Below are positions 39,087 through 48,981 of a stretch of 64,000 nt of DNA, in pieces. The position numbers and the translations under genes are program-made. Every line of letters begins with the position of its first letter. Position 1 is the stretch's first letter. Source of the stretch: Xenopus tropicalis (lineage: Eukaryota; Chordata; Amphibia; Anura; Pipidae); assembly GCF_000004195.4 (NCBI RefSeq), contig NC_030678.2, forward strand, positions 81,194,904 through 81,258,903. The letters run 5' to 3'. Under the pieces are notes generated by a model. The model was given only the letters and a program-made list of their open reading frames with translations. It was not told the DNA's origin and searched no databases.

Positions 39087-40314
39087 TAAAATCAGAAACC
39101 TCTTCATTTGTAGCTCCCATTCCCTTGATACTTAGGGTGTAATGCATTATGCTACCCCAGGCCCCCTCCTAAACGGCAGTAAAGGAGATGATTGAGGCAA
39201 ATATATCAATTTTTTATCCAAAGGAAGGGTTGCCTTGTCCTTTAATAAAACAACCTTACATGCAGTAGTTAGAGTTACCAGCTCAGAAACATCAACATGA
39301 GATGCCCATCATTTTAATTGCTCATCACCTCTCAATACCCACAAGTTGCCAGGTTACACTCTCACGATTATAAACTTGCTAACTTGACCTTTGAGCTGCA
39401 ATATATTGTCAAGGTTGTTTAGCTCTATCAACTGCGAGACTAAAAATAATTTCGTAACACGTCATAAAAACGTTTTGGGCCCTACCAACAGCAGGGCAAA
39501 TGTGCAGGACTAAAGAAATGAGTCAGGGTTTCTATGCTCAGTGTTTGGTTGTCCAGGAACAGAATGCCATATGGCATGGGTCCCAGAGCTTGGCTCTTCT
39601 CTATTAACATCTGAAGCTAGCAGGAAGCTGCCAATGAATTCTAAAATAAGATGATTTTTAATTCCTGTTGGTATGACACAAAAAGAGATGTCTGGTAGAG
39701 AAGCACAATTGACACTTTAATTGAGACATCATATGCATAACACTTGACCATCCCTTCAATACACAAAATGTGAATTATGTGCCCCTGCTCCCATTACAAA
39801 GAGGCAGACAATATAGCTGAAAGCACAACCGACTTAATGCACTTATGGGCAAAGTTCATGGGCATTTTCCTGCTGTGCAAACTGCAGGCAGAGCTTTTAT
39901 GTCCATGCTAACACAAGTATGCACTTAAGGGAAATTTATTCCCGTTCTCTAATCATTGGCAGAATGGAGATGCTTTACATGCTCTTGCCATACTATTCTT
40001 AGTGCTGGGGCACAGTATAATAGTCTCTCTCCCTGCCCAGATTTTGTGCAAACCCTGCTCCTGATGCTGCCTCAGTGTCAAACTGGCTTACCAGAATACC
40101 AGGAAAATTCCAAGTCGGCCCAGGTGTCAGTGGGCATTCCTATTCCTAACCATTTGGCCTATTTCATGTCGTTCCCTATGTGTATATGGGAATATAGAGG
40201 AGACATTGATGCAAAAATTGCTTGTAGTGTCAAAACAAAATAGACTAAGAGAATAAAGAGTCTGAGTGAGGGCAGCAGGATAAATAATTTGTAGATTGGG
40301 CCTATGGTCTAATG

Positions 40315-41709
40315 CAGTGCTGTCCAACTTCTTCGGTGCCGAGGGCCGGAATTTGGCTTGCATACATGGTGGAGAGCCGCTAATGGAAGCCAGTTTTGAC
40401 CACTCTCCCTTTAAACCAAACCCACTTCAAACAATACCCATTTTATCACAATGGTGGTAGTGCAGCAAAAACCCAACTGCTTTGTCCTCACTGCAGGGAT
40501 ATCAACCATCATTCATATGTGAAAGAATTATATTATGTCATATTAAGACGTACCCTTAAATCCATATACCTCCTCCCCTGTGGATAGCACAGCAACCCCC
40601 AGCATATAATTACACACCTTAGGGACCATTTAATTTCTATTTCCAACTGCTAACAAACTCCCAAAACAAACCTGTGCCAGGTTCACCTCCCACAGGCAGC
40701 ATAGGGTAGGCAAAGTATGACACACACAGGCAGCACTCTGCATGCCCTATGATGCCTGTGTGTGCCATACTCTGCCCTATGCTGCCTATGTGTGCCATAC
40801 TCAGCCCTACCCTGCTTTTGTGTGCCATGCTCTGCCAGCCCTATGATGCCTGTGTGTGCCATACTCTGCCCTATGCTGCCTGTGTGTGCCATACTCACCC
40901 CTACCCTGCCTGTGTGTGCCATGCTCTGCCAGCCCTATGCTGCATCCTGTGTGTGCCATACTCTGCCCTACCCTGCATGTGTGTGCCATACTCTTCCTGC
41001 CCTATGCTGCCTGTGTGTGCCAAACTCTGCCTGCCCTACCCTGCCTGTGTGTGCCATACTCTGCCTGCCCTACCCTGCCTGTGTGTGCCATATCCTCCCT
41101 GACCTATGCTGCCTGTGCGTGCCATACTCTGTCTGCCCTATGCTGCCTGTGTGTGCCATACTCTTCCTGCCCTATGCTGCCTGTGTGTGCCATACTCTGC
41201 CTGCCCTACCCTGCCTGTGTGTGCCATATCCTCCCTGCCCTATGCTGCCTGTGCGTGCCATACTCTGTCTGCCATATGCTGCCTGTGTGTGCCATACTCT
41301 GCCTGCCCTACCCTGCCTGTGGGTGCCATACCCTCCCTGTCCTATGCTGCCTATGTGCCATACTCTGCCTACCCCATGCTGCCTACACACAGGCAGCATA
41401 GGTCAGGCAGTACATAAAATCTGAGGTGTGAACAGGAGAACAATATGGGTGATTACAGCCTGAGCCTGAGGTGTGAACAATGCAGGGGGTAAACAATGCA
41501 GAGATTAAAAGGTGTGAACAGTACAGGGGATTACATTTTTAAACAATACAGGGGGATTACAGCCTGAATCTGAGGTGAGAACCATGCAGGAGGCCAGTTA
41601 AGTCAGTACTGATACCATTTAAATTTACACAAAATTAAGCCATCAAAGCAGCCAGACAGGTGGGGGGCCACACAGAGGGGGGCCGCGGGCCGCCAGGTGG
41701 ACAGCACTG
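40315..41709. mobile_element. hAT-type element carrying an internal minisatellite
   Basis: Ends CAGTGCTGTCCAACTTCTT and CCAGGTGGACAGCACTG are inverted. The 8-bp target duplication GTCTAATG is exact (40307-40314 and 41710-41717). The element is 1395 bp, with subterminal GC-rich words (gagggccgg, ggccgcgggccgcc), a minisatellite at about 40690-41400, and a run of 'gtgaacaatgcaggg'-like repeats at about 41425-41590. The open frames over the minisatellite are compositional artefacts with Cys-Val-Pro repeats, not a gene. Confidence 0.85.
40690..41400. repeat. Minisatellite A inside the hAT element
   Basis: Variable units are built on CTGTGTGTGCCATACTCTGC followed by CTGCCCTATGCTGC or CTACCCTGC. 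About 16-20 units are present, with higher-order alternation of the two spacer forms. Read on the minus strand, the core GAGTATGGCACACACAG resembles the core of minisatellite B at 43.57-45.07 kb. Confidence 0.9.
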
Positions 41710-41995
41710 GTCTAATGGTATCTGGTGGGCCCCTGACATCCTAGTCTGACACTGAGCTGCTTTGTCCTGTTCTCTGGCCATACTGTTCTTAGTGCTGAGG
41801 CACAGTATAATCATCTCTATGGTCTAATAGTATCTGGTGGACCCCTGACATCCCAGTCTGATACTGAGCTGCCTTGCCCTGTTCTCTGGCCATACTGTTC
41901 TTAGTGCTGAGGCACAGTATAATCATCTCTATGGTCTAATAGTATCTGGTGGACCCCTGACATCCCAGTCTGATACTGAGCTGCCTTGCCCTGTT
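41709..41995. repeat. 112-bp tandem repeat, ~2.5 copies
   Basis: The word GGTCTAATGGTATCTGGTGG or its variant recurs at 41709, 41821 and 41933, a period of exactly 112 bp. Each is followed by CTGATACTGAGCTG and CTTAGTGCTGAGGCACAGTA. A partial homologue (CTTAGTGCTGGGGCACAGTA) lies at about 39.99-40.03 kb on the far side of the hAT element, so the element inserted into this family. Confidence 0.85.
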
Positions 41996-42159
41996 TTCTT
42001 CATGTTCAGGACCTTTGTTTCTTGCTCTTTGTGTTCCTGTTAAACAATATGCAAAGCAGGCTGCATACTGCAGATACAGGAGCTCTAAGCCAGGATCAGA
42101 CACTTATAAAATGACCTCAATAGTATCCCATGGCATATTTACCATATAGGCACTCAATG

Positions 42160-42480
42160 GTCTATGCCTAGGGCAGCAGCTTTGGTGGGGGGGGGGGTGG
42201 CAGCCCGCGGATAGCTATGTGGTAAATAAAACGTAAAAAAACCCTCTTCCACTGCCACTGGATACTGTGTTACATAGTTACATAGGGTTGAAAAAAGACC
42301 AGACTCCATCAAGTTCAACCCTTCCAAGTAAACCCAGCACACACAACCTATACTGACCTATCTACAGTGGCGCTGTGGAATAGAGTAATGGAACGCACAC
42401 ACGCACGTCATGACGTCACTTCTGCCGATGGCCATGCAGAGGTCCAATGCCTAGGGCAGCACCAGACCAAAATACAGCCC
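42160..42480. mobile_element. Interspersed repeat with 'acatagggttgaaaaaagac' core
   Basis: The core GTTACATAGGGTTGAAAAAA, then GACCAGACTCCATCAAGTTC and AACCCTTCCAAGTAAACCC, is a common frog interspersed word. It lies between two copies of ATGCCTAGGGCAGCA (about 42165 and 42450), which suggests insertion into or duplication of another repeat. A G run lies at 42186-42197. Confidence 0.6.
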
Positions 42481-42939
42481 TGATGGTATCTTAGCATGAC
42501 TGCAATTATTGGTAAAATGTGCATATTTTTATCTTATGGTTGGCGCACTATTCCTTACATTTGTTTCCCTGAGTTTCACAGGATAAAAGTTCCTGGATCT
42601 CCAATAAATTACTTTTTATTTTATTCAACTAAGCTGCCCATCTGTCACTGCTATATATACACGTAAAAAATAACTGCCTATGACACGAGATAAGGAGCTT
42701 GTGCCCAACCTGTCAAAGGAGCATTGACTGATTGTACAAGGTGAAAATGCAAGATGAGCCACTTATACCTTCATAAAGGCACATGGCATGGTTTCCTTGC
42801 AAAATATTTTAGTCAGCAGAGAAAAGCCCAAAACCTCCTGTGCCATTTTCCCAGGTAGTTTTAACCCTGAAAACAATCTATTGTGGTTGCCATCAGTCTG
42901 GTAATTTTCAATGAAAAAATTATGTCCCCTTGATTTTTG

Positions 42940-42970
42940 TTAAAGAGCAAGTAAAGTCGATTAACATTTT
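42940..42970 (+). repeat. Left TTAA and terminal inverted repeat of the Kolobok element
   Basis: TTAA followed by AGAGCAAGTAAAGTCGATTA. The match to the right end covers the first eight bases perfectly, then AAG and ATTAA at the same offsets. Confidence 0.75.
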
Positions 42971-43079
42971 ACCACTTAGAAAAACTTAGCTTATAGCCTG
43001 TGCATACTAACACTGCCATGTACTAATTTCAGTCCCCTGTAAGGAAACATCTACTTTAAATTCAATCATGTACCTCTGC

Positions 43080-43390
43080 TTCCTTGTATGGCACTGCTCT
43101 CCCAGCCTCCTCCCAAGCAGCGCTGTCCTGGACAGTTTCTGAGATGAAGCATGCGCAGTATGCGCTCGGACACTCAGCATGAAGGCGATCATGTGACCGC
43201 ACAGTGTCATCCACGACCCCAACATAGCCCGCCCATTGTCTGCAATCCTCCAATGACCTTTTACGTGACTGTCAGTAACTATAAGCGCGCCAAAATCAAA
43301 CTGGACTTCTACAGTGATGTTTCCTCATGCATGTACTCTAGCCAGTTACACATTTCTTTAGCGATTCAGCCTTTTCTTCTTTTTCCAGGT
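43080..43390 (+). promoter_or_regulatory. Promoter-like leader region of the transposase gene
   Basis: A CpG-bearing tract (GCATGCGCAGTATGCGCTCGG, CTATAAGCGCGCCAAAATC) just inside the left terminus. TTTTTCCAG followed by GTGATT at 43389 could be the donor of a leader exon, paired with the acceptor ATTATTACTAG 11 bases before the THAP ATG. That would make 43389-45606 a leader intron holding the minisatellite and a hAT copy. This is inference from splice words alone. Confidence 0.4.
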
Positions 43391-43572
43391 GATTATTGTG
43401 TGTAACTTATATGTGATATCGTTTTTGTTCTTTGTTCTTGTTGGTCATATACCTTTTTAATACAGGTAGATGTCTCTTAACTACATAGCAAGTGGTTGGT
43501 CAAATGGATATAATAAAAAAAATAAACTGACTGTGAAATGACTCATGTAATGGGAGATCTATAGCACAAAGG

Positions 43573-45070
43573 CAGAGTAGTGCAGGGAGAGTCTGTCAAA
43601 CAAGCAGGCTAGTGCAGGGAGAGTATGGCACACAGATTGTTAGTGCAGGGAGAGCATGGCACACAGAGATGCTAGTGCAGGGAGAGTATGGCACACAGAT
43701 TGTTAGTGCAGGGAGAGCATGGCACACAGAGATGCTAGTGCAGGGAGAGTATGGCACACAGATTGTTAGTGCAGGGAGAGCATGGCACACAGATTGTTAG
43801 TGCAGGGAGAGTATGGCACACAGATTGTTAGTGCAGGGAGAGTATGGCACACAGATTGTTAGTGCAGGGAGAGCATGGCACACAGAGATGCTAGTGCAGG
43901 GAGAGTATGGCACACAGATTGTTAGTGCAGGGAGAGTATGGCACACAGATTGTTAGTGCAGGGAGAGTATGGCACACAGATTGTTAGTGCAGGGAGAGCA
44001 TGGCACACAGAGATGCTAGTGCAGGGAGAGTATGGCACACAGATTGTTAGTGCAGGGAGAGCATGGCACACAGATTGTTAGTGCAGGGAGAGTATGGCAC
44101 ACAGATTGTTAGTGCAGGGAGAGTATGGCACACAGATTGTTAGTGCAGGGAGAGCATGGCACACAGAGATGCTAGTGCAGGGAGAGTATGGCACACAGAT
44201 TGTTAGTGCAGGGAGAGTATGGCACACAGATTGTTAGTGCAGGGAGAGCATGGCACACAGAGATGCTAGTGCAGGGAGAGTATGGCACACAGATTGTTAG
44301 TGCAGGGAGAGCATGGCACACAGAGATGCTAGTGCAGGGAGAGTATGGCACACAGATTGTTAGTGCAGGGAGAGCATGGCACACAGATTGTTAGTGCAGG
44401 GAGAGTATGGCACACAGATTGTTAGTGCAGGGAGAGTATGGCACACAGAGATGCTAGTGCAGGGAGAGTATGGCACACAGATTGTTAGTGCAGGGAGAGC
44501 ATGGCACACAGATTGTTAGTGCAGGGAGAGTATGGCACGCAGAGATGCTAGTGCAGGGAGAGTATGGCACACAGAGATGCTAGTGCAGGGAGAGTATGGC
44601 ACACAGATTGTTAGTGCAGGGAGAGCATGGCACACAGAGATGCTAGTGCAGGGAGAGTATGGCACACAGATTGTTAGTGCAGGGAGAGCATGGCACACAG
44701 AGATGCTAGTGCAGGGAGAGTATGGCACACAGATTGTTAGTGCAGGGAGAGCATGGCACACAGAGATGCTAGTGCAGGGAGAGTATGGCACACAGATTGT
44801 TAGTGCAGGGAGAGCATGGCACACAGATTGTTAGTGCAGGGAGAGTATGGCACGCAGAGATGCTAGTGCAGGGAGAGTATGGCACACAGAGATGCTAGTG
44901 CAGGGAGAGTATGGCACACAGATTGTTAGTGCAGGGAGAGTATGGCACGCAGAGATGCTAGTGCAGGGAGAGTATGGCACACAGAGATGCTAGTGCAGGG
45001 AGAGTATGGCACACAGATTGTTAGTGCAGGGACAGCATGGCACACAGAGATGGTAGTGCAGGGACAGAAT
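43573..45070. repeat. Minisatellite B, alternating 31- and 32-bp units
   Basis: About 47 units of TAGTGCAGGGAGAGTATGG followed by CACACAGATTGT (31 bp) or CACACAGAGATGC (32 bp). The two types often alternate, giving a 63-bp dimer divisible by three, which is why long spurious frames run through both strands. A few units carry GCATGG or GGCACGCAG. The array sits within the putative transposase leader intron. The edge units (about 43573-43610 and 45020-45068) are more diverged than the centre. Confidence 0.95.
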
Positions 45071-45245
45071 CAAAGATGACAATTGGACCAGTTGCTGGAT
45101 CAACTTGTACTAACACCTTTGAACAATAACCCTGTGAAATAAAAACACTGTTGTATATACACTGTCTGCGTCTATTGTCAGTTTGTCAGCATGAGTTGGT
45201 AATATGTGTAGGTTGAGGAAGTTACAAGTTATCAATTGTATATTT

Positions 45246-45555
45246 CAGGGATCCCCAACCTTTTGTAGTCGTGAGCTACATTCAAAATAAAAAACAAAAT
45301 CAGAGAACAGCACAAGCATCATACCAGTTTATGGATGAGTCCAATAGGGGATTAGATTGGCTATTAGGCAGCCTCCATGAACATTATCAGCTTACAGGAG
45401 ACTTTATTTTGTATAAAATCCTGTTTTTATTCAACCAAAACTTGCCACCAAGTCAGGAAATAAAAAATAATTATATGGTTGGGGGGCACTGAGAGCAACA
45501 TCCAAGGTGTTGGTGAGCAACATGTTGCCCCTGAGCCACTGGTTGGGGATCTCTG
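45246..45555 (-). mobile_element. hAT-type element inserted in the Kolobok leader intron
   Basis: Ends CAGGGATCCCCAACC and GGTTGGGGATCTCTG. The interior is the reverse orientation of the 28-kb family (TGAGCAACATGTTGCCCC and GAGCCACTGGTTGGGG near the right). The flanking octamers GTATATTT and GTATTATT agree at six of eight positions, so the insertion is old. Confidence 0.8.
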
Positions 45556-45617
45556 GTATTATTATGTATACATAAACAGCATATTAATTTTAAACATTAT
45601 TACTAGGTAAGATCATC

Positions 45618-46133
45618 ATGCCTAGCTGTATAGTGAAAGGATGTTCTACTTGGACTGGTCAAAGGGAAAAAAACCCATCCATTATTTTGCATTCATTTCC
45701 CAAAAATATTGAGCAAATAAAAAAATGGTTAGCTCAGACGGGCCAATTTTGTGATGACATTGATGCCAAGGCTGAAGAAATTTTAAAAGGCAAATCTAAT
45801 AACAGATTCCGTATGTGTTCACGACATTTCTCAAGGGACTCTTACATTGCAAAAGGTGTCAAAATTCAGCTGAAACCAAATGCGGTACCTACCATATTTA
45901 ATATAGTTACACCTGACACCTCGATTGCAATATTACATGATATACCGTCAGCTAAACGCAGAAGAGTGGAGGACGAGCCATCAACCTCTTCTTGCACCGT
46001 ACGAATAATTTCACGTTCAGTCACAGTCGCTACGCAAACTGATCAAAAAATTTTTACTTGTGATTCCTCAGTTAACACTGACAATTGGCCATTAATATAT
46101 AATGTTCAGACGCAGACCGTTCCTTTGCTATAA
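45618..46133 (+). CDS. Kolobok transposase, N-terminal THAP part (before frameshift)
   Basis: THAP domains are C2CH zinc-binding DNA-binding modules that recognise transposon ends. This 171-codon frame begins MPSCIVKGCSTW, with the first two cysteines at residues 4 and 9. It then has LHSFPKNIEQIKKWL, FRMCSRHFSRDSYI with the Cys and His that complete the zinc site, and an AVPTIF box near residue 94. A basic stretch (SAKRRRVEDE) that could be a nuclear localisation signal follows, then three short VATQTD / VQTQT-type motifs. It stops at 46131 because of a one-base loss relative to the next frame. The start is at the family position, 11 bases after an acceptor-like ACTAG. Confidence 0.88.
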   Translation: MPSCIVKGCSTWTGQREKNPSIILHSFPKNIEQIKKWLAQTGQFCDDIDAKAEEILKGKSNNRFRMCSRHFSRDSYIAKGVKIQLKPNAVPTIFNIVTPDTSIAILHDIPSAKRRRVEDEPSTSSCTVRIISRSVTVATQTDQKIFTCDSSVNTDNWPLIYNVQTQTVPLL

Positions 46134-47968
46134 CCAAGGACATTGAAGTGCAAACAGGAAGTCACTATGTAAATGCAGATGCATGGAAAATTAGGAACGA
46201 TCATCGTTATTCAACTTGTTTTTCAACACCTGTTAAGGAGAATCAAGAAAGCAAGAATGTTCCAATTAGTCATTCAACACCCATTGCTTTCACTGGAAAT
46301 ACTCAATTATCTCCAATTAATAAACCAGATTCCGAGGCTGAAGAAGTTGAAGAAAGTGTGTCTTTTATGGACGACCCTAAAGATCTCACCTATAACCTTT
46401 CCAAGTCTTCACAAAGCAAATCTTTAATTTATTGTTCATCAGAGAGTGATTGTGATGACAGCATTCACAGACAAGTGGATACAGTTCGCGAAAGAAAATT
46501 TATTGTGTTTGAACACTGTCTAGATATTCTTTTTCATTTAGTGCGATGTCAGTATCAGATAGAAAATTGTTGTGATGCCCCAGTTGTCGAAATAAAAAAA
46601 AAAATTGATGGAAGTCAGCTCAGTGTCAAATTGACATGCCCGAATGGCCACCAAGCTCTCTTTTGGAGAAGCCAACCAGTAATTAAAAGTACCTCTGCAG
46701 GCAATGTTCTAATGGCAGCATCAGTTTTACTAAGTGGATCATCATTCAGGAAAGTACATGAGATGTACAGTATATTAGGAGTATCGACCATTTCGCACAC
46801 AACTTTTTATAACTATCAGCGAGCCTATTTATTTCCTTCGATTGACTATCACTGGCAGCAAGAAACTAACAACATAAGGAAAGAAATTGGCAACAATGAA
46901 GTCGTTATTGCTGGGGATGGGCAATTTGATAGCCCTGGACACTCAGCAAAATATTGTATTTACTCATTAATGGATGTGCTTTCAAAGAAAATCATCTCAT
47001 ATACAATTGAACAACTTGGTCCAGGTAAAAACTCATATAACCTTGAAAAGGAGTCATTTCAAAGTTGTCTGGATGGTCTTCTTGCCGACAATGTTAATGT
47101 GAAAATTGTTGCCACAGACAGACACTCAGTAATCAGAAATGTCATGTCAACTAAATATGAAAATATAGATCACCAATTCGATGTATGGCATCTTTGCAAG
47201 TCACTAAACAAGAAACTGATGGCTGCTAGCAAAAAAAAAAATTGCGGAGATATTTCAAAATGGATCTCTTCTATAACAAACCATTTATGGTGGTGTTCTC
47301 AAACGTGTGACCAAAATGTTGAAGTCTTACTATCCAAATGGAAATCACTCATGTTCCATATTTCGAATGTTCACACTTTCCCAAAACTTGAGCATTATAA
47401 AAAATGCATTCACCCAAAAATATCACGCAAAGAAGTAAGAAAAGCACCATGGATTAAACCAGGGGATCCAGCACATGCCACACTTGCAAGTATTGTAAAT
47501 AGTAAATACCTTCTGAAGGACATGCATCATATTGAGAAATTCTGCCACACCGGTGACTTAGAGAACTTTCACAGTAAGGTACTGAAATATCGGTTGAAGC
47601 GGATTGCTTTTAAGATTGATGCTATGCATGCCAGAACTGTGCTTGCTATTCTTTCGCACAACCGAAATGTCAATCGTCCACAAGCAACTGTCAAATGCGC
47701 AAAAAAGTCAACCTTACCTGTTGGATCAAAGAGGTACAAATTTGTATTCCCTAAGCATAAAAAAAATTGGGTGACAAGGGCCATCTATGAGGAAGTAGTG
47801 GATGACCACCTACTCGACATTGCTGGAGATAGCTTGAAAATATTGTCTGGGGAGCTGATTCACAACTGGGATAGCAAATCCTCATCTGTCCCTGCAAATA
47901 TTGCAACACTGGAGCGACCGGACAAAAATGAGCTGATCAGTAAACATGTGTCAAGATTTGCTCGATAA
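46103..47968 (+). CDS. Kolobok transposase, catalytic part (frame-shifted)
   Basis: This open frame overlaps the THAP frame and continues it in a different register, so the two once formed a single protein of about 785 residues. Counting from the codon at 46148, likely catalytic acids are D257 in VIAGDGQFDSPGHSAKY, D324 in KIVATDRHSVIRNVM and E472 in TGDLENFHSKVLKYR. The words HQFDVWHLCKSLNKK and WIKPGDPAHATLASIV lie between the last two and are typical of these RNase H-fold transposases. An acidic Ser-rich segment links it to the THAP part. There is no internal stop up to 47966, which suggests recent inactivation. A programmed frameshift is possible but no canonical slippery heptamer is visible. 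Confidence 0.87.
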   Translation, partial: CSDADRSFAITKDIEVQTGSHYVNADAWKIRNDHRYSTCFSTPVKENQESKNVPISHSTPIAFTGNTQLSPINKPDSEAEEVEESVSFMDDPKDLTYNLSKSSQSKSLIYCSSESDCDDSIHRQVDTVRERKFIVFEHCLDILFHLVRCQYQIENCCDAPVVEIKKKIDGSQLSVKLTCPNGHQALFWRSQPVIKSTSAGNVLMAASVLLSGSSFRKVHEMYSILGVSTISHTTFYNYQRAYLFPSIDYHWQQETNNIRKEIGNNEVVIAGDGQFDSPGHSAKYCIYSLMDVLSKKIISYTIEQLGPGKNSYNLEKESFQSCLDGLLADNVNVKIVATDRHSVIRNVMSTKYENIDHQFDVWHLCKSLNKKLMAASKKKNCGDISKWISSITNHLWWCSQTCDQNVEVLLSKWKSLMFHISNVHTFPKLEHYKKCIHPKISRKEVRKAPWIKPGDPAHATLASIVNSKYLLKDMHHIEKFCHTGDLENFHSKVLKYRLKRIAFKIDAMHARTVLAILSHNRNVNRPQATVKCAKKSTLPVGSKRYKFVFPKHKKNWVTRAIYEEVVDDHLLDIAGDSLKILSGELIHNWDSKSSSVPANIATLERPDKNELISKHVSRFAR

Positions 47969-48415
47969 AGTGCTTTTTTAAAAATTTTCCTTTAAAAAAT
48001 GTAAAAGCTACGGACAAAGTACATCGCAAATTTTATTTTTTATTGAAGGATGCATAACAATTCAATACTATTTTCACATAGAAACTGAAATGACCTATCC
48101 TTACTATAGTTTTTGAGTTAATGCTAATGTGTGTATTATTTCACTTTCGATTTGTTTTTATGGAACAGAAGAGCAGCAAGAACAAATTTTTTTTACAGTT
48201 GGTTAATGAAAAAAAAACAGTTGGAAAGTCTTAAAAAAAATTTCACATTTCTTCTAATTGTTAAACAAATAATTGTTTAAAGTAAACTGTTGATAACTAT
48301 TGATTGCAATGTTGTTGTATTAAACAAAGGATTGTAAACTCCATTATTTAAAAAACTTTTTTATCCATTCTGTGCATTTCAACATCAACAAATTATTATG
48401 GCTAATGTCACAAGA
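47969..48415. other. Convergent 3' region between the two transposon genes
   Basis: About 450 bp of AT-rich sequence separates the stop of the plus-strand transposase from the stop of the minus-strand gene. A minus-strand AATAAA (TTTATT on the plus strand) lies near 48032-48042 and could end the accessory transcript. No other feature is seen. Confidence 0.5.
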
Positions 48416-48604
48416 CTAATCTAGAGCCATACATTCTGCAAAATAGTCATGAGGATACAAGAAGCCAGTATATCTTCCATTTGGATCAGGAAATGATTCC
48501 CTTATCTTGTTCACAACGCAGGAGGGTATTGGTTTTCTGTTATTGCCTCCCAAATAGCCATACATCCAAGCAGTGAAACTACGATATGCAGCTTTGCGCA
48601 ACCC
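48416..48604 (-). CDS. Accessory transposon gene, exon 3 (end of P2X7-type ballast domain)
   Basis: This exon encodes 62 residues starting GLRKAAYRSFTAWMYGYLG and continuing with PIPSCVVNKIRESFP and GRYTGFLYPHDYF, then stops with TAG at 48416-48418. AYR-x4-W-x2-G, the PSC word and the IR-x2-FP ... G-Y-S/T-GF ending are the closing signature of the cytosolic ballast domain of the P2X7 receptor. The acceptor is AATTCCTAG before GGGTTGCGC. The exon begins in phase 0 and so fits a donor at 48981 after TAC. The alternative GTACGT donor four bases earlier would break the frame. Confidence 0.82.
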   Translation of the reverse strand, partial: GLRKAAYRSFTAWMYGYLGGNNRKPIPSCVVNKIRESFPDPNGRYTGFLYPHDYFAECMALD

Positions 48605-48981
48605 CTAGGAATTAGTGACATGTAGTTAATACATGTTATTATTTAAACTTTGATTTAAAATTACATGTATGTGACCAGTTATCCAGAAGATTTGTGACCT
48701 GGGGTTTTCCTCATAAGGTAATCATCCGGATAAGGCAAAATATAATTTCCATATTTAATAAATACAATAGATTTGTTTAGCAAAATTAATTAAATAAAAC
48801 TTAGATTCAAGAAACAGGGGCTGCCTTTTTTATTGCTGAGGAAAAGCAAATAAAGGTTGAAAATTATAAGTAATTGCTTATAAGAGAGTCAATAGGAAAT
48901 GGCCTTTCGGAAGTTTATTGATAACTGATTTTTGGATAAGGGATCCCATACCTGTATTAAAATTATTATACACAAATATAC

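Larger units (their letters stand above)
36950..40306. other. Intergenic spacer with MITE fragments
   Basis: No gene seen. A T2-type left end, TTAAAGGGATAGTTCACTGC, starts at about 38098. It is interrupted by the insertion listed at 38256-38782. A 'gggctctggcacac' relative ends at 39086. The rest is ordinary AT-rich sequence. Confidence 0.5.

Noticed and set aside
40749..41424. Overlapping open frames of up to 220 codons rich in CVPYSALP-type repeats
   Set aside because: They are produced by minisatellite A, occur in several frames and on both strands, and have no domain, start context or splice support.
43596..44834. Open frames of 60-100 codons on both strands (AGRAWHTEMLVQGEYGTQIVS and CHALPALTICVPYSP repeats)
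   Set aside because: A 63-bp dimer repeat keeps frames open automatically; this is minisatellite B, not a repeat protein gene or CRISPR array.
43573..45070. CRISPR-like regular array
   Set aside because: The units are contiguous with no unique spacers, and the host is a vertebrate.
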